Origin: Ilumatobacteraceae bacterium | GTDB lineage: Bacteria > Actinomycetota > Acidimicrobiia > Acidimicrobiales > Ilumatobacteraceae | Assembly: GCA_021298435.1 (NCBI GenBank) | Contig: JAJTFJ010000008.1 | Coordinates: 1-51,643, forward strand | Reading direction: 5' to 3' | DNA: 51,643 nucleotides | Shown: positions 27,357 through 34,712 of the stretch, piece by piece | How positions within the stretch are numbered: the stretch's first letter is position 1 | Layout: each line of letters begins with the position of its first letter | Position numbers and translations under genes: made by a program | Notes under the pieces: generated by a model | Told to the model about the DNA's origin: nothing | What the model saw: the letters and a program-made list of their open reading frames with translations, nothing else | Database searches by the model: none

Positions 27357-27992
27357 ATGGGTCTTGCTGATCGTCGCATTCAATATGAGACCGCTGGTCT
27401 TGAGATTGATGATCTATTGGCCAACCCCATTGACCAGCTGAATCTTTGGTATCACCAAGCTGAAGAAGCAGGTGCTGCTGAGCCCAATGCGATGGTGGTG
27501 TCCACCATCGCTGCTGATGGTTTTCCCGATGCCCGTGTGGTGTTGGCTCGCACCATCAACACCGATGGCATCACGTTCTTCACGAATCGCCAAAGCACGA
27601 AGGGTGTCCAGATTGCTGAGCATCCAGAAGCTTCCGCGACATTTGCATGGCTGCAGTTGCATCGTTCAGCTCGCATTCGCGGGTCTATTTCGTTAGCGAC
27701 AGAACAAGCAAGTGATGCATATTTCGCGTCACGGCCTCGTTCATCACAGATTGGCGCATGGGCGTCACCGCAATCTGAAGTCATTGGCAATCGTGATCAA
27801 CTCAATGACTTAGTCGAAGAGTTCACCGAGAAGTTCGACGGCATGGATGTGCCACGGCCACCACATTGGGGTGGGTATGTGTTGTCAATCGACAGTGCAG
27901 AGTTCTGGCAGGGTCGCCCCAGCCGTTTACATGATCGTTTTCGCTACACGCGTCACGGAGTTGTCTGGCGCGTCGAGCGCCTTGCGCCTTAA
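27357..27992 (+). CDS. pdxH: Pyridoxamine 5'-phosphate oxidase
   Basis: FMN enzyme making pyridoxal 5'-phosphate from PNP or PMP. 211 residues. Seen: PNAMVVSTIAADGFPDARVVL, the FMN-binding TFFTNRQSTKGVQI, LHRSARIRGSI, RPRSSQIGAWASPQS, and the C-terminal signature FWQGRPSRLHDRFRY with VVWRVERLAP at the end. It starts 3 bases after serS and is 8 bases from the next gene, so it probably belongs to the serS transcript. Confidence 0.95.
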   Translation: MGLADRRIQYETAGLEIDDLLANPIDQLNLWYHQAEEAGAAEPNAMVVSTIAADGFPDARVVLARTINTDGITFFTNRQSTKGVQIAEHPEASATFAWLQLHRSARIRGSISLATEQASDAYFASRPRSSQIGAWASPQSEVIGNRDQLNDLVEEFTEKFDGMDVPRPPHWGGYVLSIDSAEFWQGRPSRLHDRFRYTRHGVVWRVERLAP

Positions 27993-28000
27993 GGAGAAAT

Positions 28001-28642
28001 ATGTCGTATCTCGTACCAGCAGAAGAAGTTGTGAAGGCGTACGTTGAATTGCGTGAACGCATGATTGCATTGCTGCGCGAACTTCCAGAAGATGCTGCGC
28101 AGATCATTGTTCCGCATTGCCCGGAATGGACAGTGCAAGAAACGGTGTCACACATGATGGGTGTTCCCGAGGCGATCATGTTGGGTGACATGGAAGGCGT
28201 CGCCGGTGAAGAGTGGACGCAGCGCCAGGTAGAACGTCACCGCGGTGATTCACTGAAAGATCTTGCAGATGCGTGGGAAGCTCAATTCCCACAGTTCCTG
28301 CAGATTCTGCCCAACATTCCTCAGCCGACGTTGTCCCAGTTTGTGTTTGATGTGACGTCACATGAACATGACGTGCGACATGCTGTTGGCCAGCCTGGTG
28401 CACGCGACAGTGGTGCTGTGACGGTGGGGCTTGGCTTTATCAAGACAGTTATTGATTCACGTGACGGCATTGATATTGCAGTGGTGAATCAGTCGACCGT
28501 TTCTACCTTTGACTTATTTCGCTCTTTAGGCGGACGTCGTTCACTTGAACAGATTGCAGCGATTGGCCTGGATGTGGAATACGTCAAGAAGGCCATTGAC
28601 CCATTGCCGTACAGCATCCCCGCAATTCCTATTCCGGAATAG
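28001..28642 (+). CDS. Maleylpyruvate isomerase N-terminal (DinB-like, mycothiol-dependent) family protein
   Basis: 213 residues of the actinobacterial MDMPI/DinB-like four-helix fold. The N-terminal HCPEWTVQETVSHMMGVPEA has the first metal-ligand His, and TSHEHDVRHAVGQPGARD has the Glu and His that complete the site. Such proteins often use mycothiol; substrate unknown. AAGGAGAAAT stands before the ATG. Its stop is directly followed by the stop of the convergent gene. Confidence 0.83.
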   Translation: MSYLVPAEEVVKAYVELRERMIALLRELPEDAAQIIVPHCPEWTVQETVSHMMGVPEAIMLGDMEGVAGEEWTQRQVERHRGDSLKDLADAWEAQFPQFLQILPNIPQPTLSQFVFDVTSHEHDVRHAVGQPGARDSGAVTVGLGFIKTVIDSRDGIDIAVVNQSTVSTFDLFRSLGGRRSLEQIAAIGLDVEYVKKAIDPLPYSIPAIPIPE

Positions 28643-29251
28643 TTAGTCCTGAAGGTCGGGCCAGGTGGTGGCGCAGTCCACCAGTGCATCAATCAGTGAT
28701 TCTGTGTGAGGCGTGAGGCCTGGGCCTTCCCAGTCCCACCACAACGGGCTAGAACCACGCACGCGAGGTGGAAGCTCTAGCTGCACCCCCGCATGTTCAA
28801 CAGAGTTGACAGGATTGTCTTGGTGAAGGCCACGCAGGTTCTGCGGAATGTCGTCGAGTTCATCAACAATGCGATACGCCGGAAGATGATGCTGCAACGA
28901 TGTCGATAAGTGCGCAGCAAGCCGACGATTGCGACCACCCAACAGGAGCGACGTGAAGAACCCTGCGCGTCCGAAACCATGCACCGTAATCACGATGTTC
29001 ACGTGGCTCAAGAACTCGCCGAGGGCAGGGGATTGATCTGCGGTGACCTTGTGCGAAGGAATATGCCATTCGAGATTGTTGGGCAATTGAATGCCGTAAT
29101 ACGAAGCGCCGGCGCGTTCTGCTGCTCGCGACGCAACGATGTCGGTCATCTCTTCAAGGGCACCACCGTGGAAGGCCATGAAACCAAATGTGGAACGAAG
29201 CGTGGAGTGTTCTGACACGCCATCCATCGTGAGGAGATCTGATAACTCCAC
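28643..29251 (-). CDS. Poly-gamma-glutamate hydrolase family (YjqB-like) protein
   Basis: 202 residues resembling the zinc-dependent poly-gamma-glutamate hydrolase/YjqB family. FMAFHGGALEEMTDIVA carries the first His and Glu, ITVHGFGR the next His, LLLGGRNRRLAAHLS is a conserved loop, and EHAGVQLELPPRVRG ends the core with the catalytic Glu. Its GTG start (29251) touches the ccdA stop (TAAGTG). It is the last gene of the whiB operon. Natural substrate here is unknown; related phage enzymes degrade gamma-polyglutamate capsules. Confidence 0.8.
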   Translation of the reverse strand: MELSDLLTMDGVSEHSTLRSTFGFMAFHGGALEEMTDIVASRAAERAGASYYGIQLPNNLEWHIPSHKVTADQSPALGEFLSHVNIVITVHGFGRAGFFTSLLLGGRNRRLAAHLSTSLQHHLPAYRIVDELDDIPQNLRGLHQDNPVNSVEHAGVQLELPPRVRGSSPLWWDWEGPGLTPHTESLIDALVDCATTWPDLQD

Positions 29252-30097
29252 TTACATCTCCCGTTGTGGAGATCGACGGCTAACGATGACTGCGGTTGCG
29301 ATGATTGCGATGAACACAATTGCGAGCACATAAGCACCAGTGTTCTGGAGAAAAACTGCAACATCGGTTTGCAGTCTCTCCACTCGACCAATCACTCCGT
29401 CAGAGCCACGGTTTGTGATGGCGCCGAACCAGTACCAGGTGAGATATAGGCCGGTAAGAGCGACGGCGATTGCAGACACCTTGTCAAAGATGGGGAAACT
29501 CTTTTTGAGATTGCTCACGAATCCGAATCGTGCAAAAGCGAGAGCAACGGTGAGTGATGTGACGAGGAGCCCCATGCCTAATCCGTAGAGAGCAATGCTG
29601 ATCACACCTGATACGAAACCATGTCGCCCGACTGATCCGAGAATGACGGATACAAGAAGACCGATGGTGCAGCCAATGGAGGCAACTGCATAGACAATTC
29701 CGAAGAGAAACATGTTGCGCCATGTGCGTTGCTTCTGCATTGCCACGTTGGGTTGTGAGATAGGTAGTTTCCAACCACGAAACATCGCAATGCCCATTGC
29801 GACAAGTGCAACACCAATCACCAGTGCCGCATATTTAGCGTTGTCACGTATGACTGTGGTGAATGCTCTTGAGATGATCCCGACAACAATGAAAAGACCA
29901 ACAAAACCACTAGAGACTGCAACGCCCACGGTGAGACCTCGGCGCACAGTTGTTGCGGGTGATTCCTTCTCGCGATGTAGTTCGGTGCCGAGGTAATAGA
30001 GCAAATACGTGGGGAGAAGAATGAATCCGCAGGGGTTCACTGCTGCCAACACTCCGAGAATGAAGCTGTAGGCAAAGTCGCCCTCTAGTGCAATCAC
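29252..30097 (-). CDS. ccdA: Cytochrome c biogenesis protein CcdA
   Basis: Membrane thiol-disulfide conduit passing electrons from cytosolic thioredoxin to extracytoplasmic partners such as the TlpA-like protein encoded next to it. 281 residues, six or seven helices. The two redox Cys are in VNPCGFILLP (helix 1) and SIGCTIGLLV (helix 4). The C-terminal part adds one helix (about 255-275). It overlaps tlpA by 4 bases. Its function fits the CXXCH heme protein ctaC in the same window. Confidence 0.93.
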   Translation of the reverse strand: MIALEGDFAYSFILGVLAAVNPCGFILLPTYLLYYLGTELHREKESPATTVRRGLTVGVAVSSGFVGLFIVVGIISRAFTTVIRDNAKYAALVIGVALVAMGIAMFRGWKLPISQPNVAMQKQRTWRNMFLFGIVYAVASIGCTIGLLVSVILGSVGRHGFVSGVISIALYGLGMGLLVTSLTVALAFARFGFVSNLKKSFPIFDKVSAIAVALTGLYLTWYWFGAITNRGSDGVIGRVERLQTDVAVFLQNTGAYVLAIVFIAIIATAVIVSRRSPQREM

Positions 30098-30675
30098 TCG
30101 GTAACTCCGAGATCGTTCTTCAGAATTGATTCGATGTCTTCTGGCTTCAGTTCGCCCGATTGCATCTTGACGATGACACCGTCAGCATTAAGGAAATACG
30201 TGGTGGGGAAGGTTGCAACTTCGACTGCTGATAGTTGATCGCCGTCATCGATGTAGCTAGCGAAGTTGACACCGAGATTCTTCAAGAAGGCTTGGGCGAC
30301 GTCGCGAGAATCATTGGGGTTGACGCCGATGAATTGAACTTTGTCGCCGTATTTCTCTGCGGAATCAGAGAGAGCGGGCAATTCTCGGATACATGGTGCA
30401 CACGTTGAGTACCAGAAGTTGACCACCATGGGTTTGCCGGTCGGAACGATGGTGACATCTGCTCCGCTGGCAATGTCTTGCATCTCTACAAAGAGAAACT
30501 TTTTGCCCTTGATGTTTGCGTTGGTGCCGATTCCCGGGGTCAGGTTGACCCCGGGATCGGTGCGATTGGCGCCAGTGTCGTCGGAGGACGAACTACTTGA
30601 ACATCCTGCGATGACACTGGCAAACAGCACAATGAGTGAAGTCGTCACAACGACCTTTTTTCGACTCCACCGCAT
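30094..30675 (-). CDS. TlpA/ResA-like thioredoxin lipoprotein
   Basis: 193 residues. Lipoprotein signal with lipobox SVIAGC (Cys about 25) followed by a Ser-rich linker. The thioredoxin fold spans about 60-190, with the redox site NFWYSTCAPCIRELP and cis-Pro in ATFPTTYF. It is anchored outside the membrane and would reduce apocytochrome c heme-site cysteines or other disulfides, fed by CcdA from the next gene. It begins 4 bases after the whiB stop, so all share one transcript. Confidence 0.92.
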   Translation of the reverse strand: MRWSRKKVVVTTSLIVLFASVIAGCSSSSSSDDTGANRTDPGVNLTPGIGTNANIKGKKFLFVEMQDIASGADVTIVPTGKPMVVNFWYSTCAPCIRELPALSDSAEKYGDKVQFIGVNPNDSRDVAQAFLKNLGVNFASYIDDGDQLSAVEVATFPTTYFLNADGVIVKMQSGELKPEDIESILKNDLGVTE

Positions 30676-30679
30676 GTAC

Positions 30680-31030
30680 TCAGGCTACGAGATGCCGTGG
30701 GATCGGTACCTCTTGAACGGCTGTGACAGGTCTTGCCTTGACGGGTGGGCGGCCTCTTGGCCGACGCACTCCGACAATTCTTCCCATGTCAAGTTCTTCT
30801 CCACCCCAGACGCCCCAAGGCTCTTCGCGCTCAAGTGCGCCCGAGAGGCATTCCGATTGGTTAGAGCACTTTGAACAGATCGCCTTGGCGCGCTGAATGT
30901 CGACCCATTCTTCAGAGAAGAAGAGGTAGCTCAAGGTTCCGTTGCCGTCGGAGCAACGCTTTGCAGAAAGCACGAGTGGCTGTTCGACGAGGGCAACGCC
31001 CCCCATGTCTGTATTGATCTTGGTGTACAT
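30680..31030 (-). CDS. WhiB-family iron-sulfur regulator, WhiB7-like
   Basis: 116 residues. Four Cys for the Fe-S cluster: Cys at about 26 (AKRCSDG), then ICSKC and SECLSGAL; followed by the WhiB turn PWGVWGGE and a C-terminal basic RRPRGRPPVKARP that resembles the AT hook of WhiB7. WhiB7 controls intrinsic drug resistance and redox responses in mycobacteria; here the downstream genes encode a thiol-redox pair, so the regulon may differ. The ATG at 31030 follows GAAAGGAAAAGAG. Its leader holds a terminator-like hairpin and an upstream ORF, as in whiB7. Confidence 0.9.
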   Translation of the reverse strand: MYTKINTDMGGVALVEQPLVLSAKRCSDGNGTLSYLFFSEEWVDIQRAKAICSKCSNQSECLSGALEREEPWGVWGGEELDMGRIVGVRRPRGRPPVKARPVTAVQEVPIPRHLVA

Positions 31031-31083
31031 GTTCTTTCTCTTTTCCTTTCGGGTGTTTTTGGAGATCTGTGGTTGTGGGCGGA

Positions 31084-31123
31084 CAAAACAAAAAGGCCGC
31101 TCGGGGTGGAAACCCGGCGGCCT
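31084..31123 (-). terminator. Terminator or attenuator hairpin in the whiB leader
   Basis: On the minus strand AGGCCGCCGGG (31123-31113), a 7-base loop and CCCGAGCGGCCT (31105-31094) form an 11-base-pair stem with one bulge, followed by TTTTGTTTTG. It lies between the upstream ORF (ends 31147) and whiB (starts 31030). The 5' arm can alternatively pair with a segment inside the upstream ORF (31166-31175), so it may be conditional. Confidence 0.8.
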
Positions 31124-31137
31124 GTGGAGTGATTGGA

Positions 31138-31155
31138 CTGAACTAGCTAGTTCAG
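31138..31155. repeat. 18-base perfect palindrome spanning the leader ORF stop codon
   Basis: CTGAACTAGCTAGTTCAG is fully self-complementary and contains the TAG stop (31147-31149) of the leader ORF. In RNA it could form a 7-base stem with AGCU loop; as DNA it could be an operator. Confidence 0.6.
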
Positions 31156-31323
31156 AATCCCACGGGGCTGCCGGGAGCGACGCTTATTTGCGTGCTGTAC
31201 GACCGGGGTAGACCACATGGAGACTGCGTGATCGACCACTGTCGCGGCATAGGCAAACGCCACGGCTGTCGCCGTGGTGCCCATAAACGCGGTGGTAAAC
31301 GAGGTACGCATATCGGTGCCCAT
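31147..31323 (-). CDS. Leader ORF upstream of whiB (58 residues)
   Basis: Small protein starting MGTDMRTSFTTAFMG, with a hydrophobic middle TATAVAFAYAATVVDHAV and a basic end KRRSRQPRG followed by ILN. No family recognised. AGAAGGTGG lies at a good distance before the ATG at 31323, so it is probably translated. The RNA for RSRQPRG (CCCGGCAGCC, 31175-31166) is complementary at 9 of 10 positions to the 5' arm of the following terminator. This is the layout of a translation-controlled leader peptide, though at 58 residues it may also be a functional small membrane protein. A TTGACT box stands further upstream. Confidence 0.6.
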   Translation of the reverse strand: MGTDMRTSFTTAFMGTTATAVAFAYAATVVDHAVSMWSTPVVQHANKRRSRQPRGILN

Positions 31324-31396
31324 GAAACCACCTTCTGAGCGCCATTTCAACTGAATTAATGAAAGTCAATACCCATAAGGGTTTGAGACCTCCCGA

Positions 31397-31402
31397 TAGG
31401 GT
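31397..31402 (+). promoter_or_regulatory. -10 box of the acyl-ACP thioesterase gene
   Basis: TAGGGT, 6 bases before the ATG at 31409; no Shine-Dalgarno. Confidence 0.45.
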
Positions 31403-31408
31403 CGCGGT

Positions 31409-32176
31409 ATGGCCTTTCGTGACGCTGCTTTGTCTTTTGAGATGGTGTCTCGAACCTCGGTGGGCCGAGAGTTCACCGCCCGCCGTCGAGTTCGCCTGGG
31501 GGATGCCACCCCGAACGGTCGATTACGCCTGGACGCCTTAGCTCGGTACCTACAAGACGTGTCGAATGATGACACTCGCGTCTCTGAGTGGAGCGACCCC
31601 CACTGGTGGGTGGTGCGCAGAACAGTTGTTGACGTGCATGAGTTTCCGAAATACATGGAAGAGATTGATCTTGTGACGTGGTGCGGTGGACTTGGCTCGC
31701 ATTGGGCGGAACGACGCACACAACTGTTGGCTCTTGATGGACGAGTGCTTGTTGATGCTGCAGCGTTGTGGGTACACATTGATCAAGACACGATGCAACC
31801 AAGTCGTGTTCCGGATGATGTTGTTGAAACGCTGACGGAATCTTCAGGTGGCCGAGTTGTTGGCGCGCGTTTGTTGTTGCGCGACAAATTGTTTGATGCA
31901 ACACACGCGACGAGTTCTCCATGGCCTCTTCGTTTCAGTGACTACGACGCAGTCGGTCACATGAACAACGCTGCGTATTGGGAGATCGTGGAAGAGCATC
32001 TTGCGGAACATCGTGATCTTCGTGCACCATTACGCGCAGTAGTGGAACATGTAGTGCAGGTGGATCCGGGACAGAACCCTGTTCGCCAATCAGTGATTGT
32101 TGATAACGAGTTGGATCTCCAACTCACAGAGAACGACACAATGCATTCAGCAATGTGGTGTGGAGTTTTGTCCTAG
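31409..32176 (+). CDS. Acyl-ACP thioesterase-like protein (double hotdog)
   Basis: 255 residues with two hotdog domains of the FatA/FatB type found in bacteria. First domain: RVRLGDATPNGRLRLDALARYLQDVSND; second: PLRFSDYDAVGHMNNAAYWEIVEE, in which Asp, Asn and Glu match the family catalytic positions. It would release fatty acids from acyl carrier protein; substrate length unknown. Leaderless-type start. Its stop overlaps the stop of the convergent MBL gene by 4 bases. Confidence 0.87.
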   Translation: MAFRDAALSFEMVSRTSVGREFTARRRVRLGDATPNGRLRLDALARYLQDVSNDDTRVSEWSDPHWWVVRRTVVDVHEFPKYMEEIDLVTWCGGLGSHWAERRTQLLALDGRVLVDAAALWVHIDQDTMQPSRVPDDVVETLTESSGGRVVGARLLLRDKLFDATHATSSPWPLRFSDYDAVGHMNNAAYWEIVEEHLAEHRDLRAPLRAVVEHVVQVDPGQNPVRQSVIVDNELDLQLTENDTMHSAMWCGVLS

Positions 32177-33228
32177 TCGTGTAACACGTATTCGAACACG
32201 CCGTTGTTTTCGTGTCGATCAAAGTCACCAAGAAGTCGTAAGTGTTCAAGGTGCGCATATGCCTCACTGTCAGCCATGGAACCTTGTGCACGTGGCGAGA
32301 AGAGATGAGTGGAAAACTCCATCACGCTGGCGGGACGGCTGAGGTCATTGCTGACATCACGAAGTTTCTGCAGGCGCTCTTGGTGATGGTCTTTGATTTG
32401 TTGCACGCGTTCACCCACGTTGTGGAATGGAGTTCCATGTGCGGGAAGCGTGATGGACACTTCGTTTGCAAAGCGCCCAATCTTGTCGAGCGATTCAAAG
32501 AACAGCGTGAGTGGATCACCATGTGCGGTGAGGCCGCTGATGTGAGGAGTGATGCTCGGAAGAACATGGTCACCACTTAATAAAGTGCCTGTTTCTGGGT
32601 CGAAAAGGCACAAATGGTCATGTGTATGACCCGGTGTGTGGACTGCCATCCATTCGCGTTTCGCGAACTTCATGCGGTCTGTTTCGGCAAGCCGAATCGA
32701 TGGTTGAGGCACGCGCATGAGTTTGGGAAAAGTACGGCCAATGCGTAGACGCACGCGACGCTGCCAAGGAACATCCATTGCTGGTCCACCCCAAGGTGGT
32801 GCATCGAAAGGGCTGCGCATCATGAGTGCCAATTCTTCAGCATCGACATCAGGTGGGTCTGTTGGGTCGTAGAAAGTGCGGAAGAGCCGATGCGTGATGA
32901 TGTCAGCACCAGACTCCGAACGAATGCGTTCTGCGCCGCCGTAATGATCGGGATGACTATGCGTGACAATCACCGAGTGAACGCGACGAAGTGGCACACC
33001 GATACGAGAGAGCCGCTCTTGCACTGCAAGCCACGATTCTTTGGTTGGTAGACCTGGGTCAACAACGGCAACACCACGTTCGTCTTCCAATACGTACATG
33101 TTGACGTGACCAAGACCAGTGATGTTGGCAGGAAGTTGCGTGCGCAAAACTCCAGGCGCTACTTCAACAATTTCATCAGTCGCCTGCATCTGCTCCGACT
33201 TCACGGGACGAGGCGACTGTTCGTTCAC
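32173..33228 (-). CDS. MBL-fold metallo-hydrolase
   Basis: 351 residues. The metal-site motif VTHSHPDHYGGAERI (HxHxDH), HTPGHTHDHLCLFD, SGDHVLPSITP and a late His (LPAHGTPF) give the complete dinuclear site of the glyoxalase II-like branch. A C-terminal extension of about 80 residues (HHQERLQKLRD onward) resembles the winged-helix end of LACTB2-like proteins. Substrate unknown. GTG start overlaps the orn stop by 4 bases. Confidence 0.88.
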   Translation of the reverse strand: MNEQSPRPVKSEQMQATDEIVEVAPGVLRTQLPANITGLGHVNMYVLEDERGVAVVDPGLPTKESWLAVQERLSRIGVPLRRVHSVIVTHSHPDHYGGAERIRSESGADIITHRLFRTFYDPTDPPDVDAEELALMMRSPFDAPPWGGPAMDVPWQRRVRLRIGRTFPKLMRVPQPSIRLAETDRMKFAKREWMAVHTPGHTHDHLCLFDPETGTLLSGDHVLPSITPHISGLTAHGDPLTLFFESLDKIGRFANEVSITLPAHGTPFHNVGERVQQIKDHHQERLQKLRDVSNDLSRPASVMEFSTHLFSPRAQGSMADSEAYAHLEHLRLLGDFDRHENNGVFEYVLHD

Positions 33229-33782
33229 TTCTTCTTTGTCTCTTCTGCTGTGCGAAACACTTTGTCACGATAGAACTTCAACTCGGCCACACTGTCGCGA
33301 ATGTCATCCATCGCGCGGTGTGTAATGCCTTCACTCTTGGGACGAGCGTGTTCGAGGCCAGGGTTCCAACGCTTCACGAGTTCCTTGATGGTGGACACAT
33401 CAACACAGCGGTAGTGCAACCAGTTTTCAATCTCTGGCATGTACTTCGCGAGGAACGTGCGGTCAGTGCGAATGGAGTTGCCACACAGCGGAATCTTGTT
33501 CGGCTCTGGGCTGTGTTCCTTGATGAAGTCAAGAGTCTGCTGCATCGCATCTGCTTCAGAAATTGTTGAGGTCTTGATCTTTTCGAGAAGCCCAGAAACA
33601 GTGTGCATGTTGGTGACGAAGTCGTCCATCTCAGCCATCACCTCATCGGGCTGGTGAATGACGAGATTCGGGCCCTCGGCGATGATGTTCAGGTCATCAT
33701 CGGTGACCAAGGTGGCGATCTCCACGATGACGTGGCGGGACTCGTCGAGGCCGGTCATTTCTAGATCCATCCAGATCAACAT
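33225..33782 (-). CDS. orn: Oligoribonuclease
   Basis: 3'-5' exoribonuclease clearing 2-5 nt RNA including pGpG. 185 residues, DEDDh family: WMDLEMTGLD (Exo I), LCGNSIRTDRTFL (Exo II) and HRAMDDIRDSVAEL (Exo III with His and Asp), plus YRCVDVSTIKEL. A GAGGGGG ribosome site precedes the ATG at 33782. Identification is firm. Confidence 0.96.
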   Translation of the reverse strand: MLIWMDLEMTGLDESRHVIVEIATLVTDDDLNIIAEGPNLVIHQPDEVMAEMDDFVTNMHTVSGLLEKIKTSTISEADAMQQTLDFIKEHSPEPNKIPLCGNSIRTDRTFLAKYMPEIENWLHYRCVDVSTIKELVKRWNPGLEHARPKSEGITHRAMDDIRDSVAELKFYRDKVFRTAEETKKK

Positions 33783-33881
33783 GGCTGCCCCCTCATTGGG
33801 TCAAATCTAGTGTTGAGGGCACGAATGAGAGGCACTAAAGGCCGCATGGCAGGCTGTACAGAGTTCTACAAGGGGGAAATG

Positions 33882-34712
33882 ATGGCTGAATTGAACACGG
33901 GGCAGACCGATCTCATTGGGTGCATTGAAGGCAATGTTGCGATTCTCTCGTTCAATCGCCCAGAGGTGAGAAATGCGTTGTCGGAGGGTGTGTACGCAGG
34001 TTTTGAAGCTGCGTTGCCACAGATTGCAGCGAACCCCAATGTGCATGTCGTGATGGTGACTGGTGAAGGCGGAGCCTTTTGTGCTGGCGGCGATGTGAAG
34101 CAGATGAATGCCTCACATGTTGGCGGCGGTTCAGTTGTTGCTGGCTCCAGTATTGAAGACCGAGTGCAAGGTATTCGTCAACGACAGAACTCCGTGAGTG
34201 CAGCATTGCGTAAATTGCCGCAGCCAGTTGTTGCAGCATTGCCTGGCGCAGCGGCGGGTGCAGGTTTGTCGATTGCTCTTGCGGCTGACCTTCGTATTGC
34301 GGCAGAGCGCGCTGTTCTTGTCACCGCATTTTCCAACATTGGTGCAAGCGGCGACTTTGGGTCGTCGTGGTTCTTGCCGCGCTTGGTGGGAGAAGCAAAA
34401 GCGAAAGAACTCATGTTCATGTCGCCACGTCTCTCTGCAGAAGAAGCCTTTGAAATGGGGTTACTGAATGCAGTGTTACCTGATGACAACTTTGCAAGAG
34501 GTGCGCTCATGTGGTGTCAGGAATTGGCAGCACGTGCGCCGATTGCTCTTCGCTATATGAAGGAAAACATCAACCGCGCAGGTGATGTGCAATTGCAAGC
34601 AGCTCTCGATGCAGAAGGAACTGCGATGATTCGTACGATGTCAACTGCTGATCATCGCGAAGCTGCTGCCGCATTCGTGGAGAAGCGCGCTCCTCGCTTC
34701 ACTGGTCAATGA
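33882..34712 (+). CDS. Enoyl-CoA hydratase/isomerase family protein
   Basis: 276 residues of the crotonase fold. ILSFNRPEVRNALSEGVYAGF, the oxyanion segment GEGGAFCAGGDVKQM and PQPVVAALPGAAAGAGLSIALAADLRIA are clear. At the second catalytic region it reads IGASGDFGSSW, with Asp rather than the hydratase Glu, closer to PaaG-type isomerases. Start taken at 33882, 5 bases after GGGGG; 33879 (ATGATG) is equally possible. It overlaps the CoA-transferase gene by 4 bases, so both act in one acyl-CoA pathway. Confidence 0.9.
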   Translation: MAELNTGQTDLIGCIEGNVAILSFNRPEVRNALSEGVYAGFEAALPQIAANPNVHVVMVTGEGGAFCAGGDVKQMNASHVGGGSVVAGSSIEDRVQGIRQRQNSVSAALRKLPQPVVAALPGAAAGAGLSIALAADLRIAAERAVLVTAFSNIGASGDFGSSWFLPRLVGEAKAKELMFMSPRLSAEEAFEMGLLNAVLPDDNFARGALMWCQELAARAPIALRYMKENINRAGDVQLQAALDAEGTAMIRTMSTADHREAAAAFVEKRAPRFTGQ

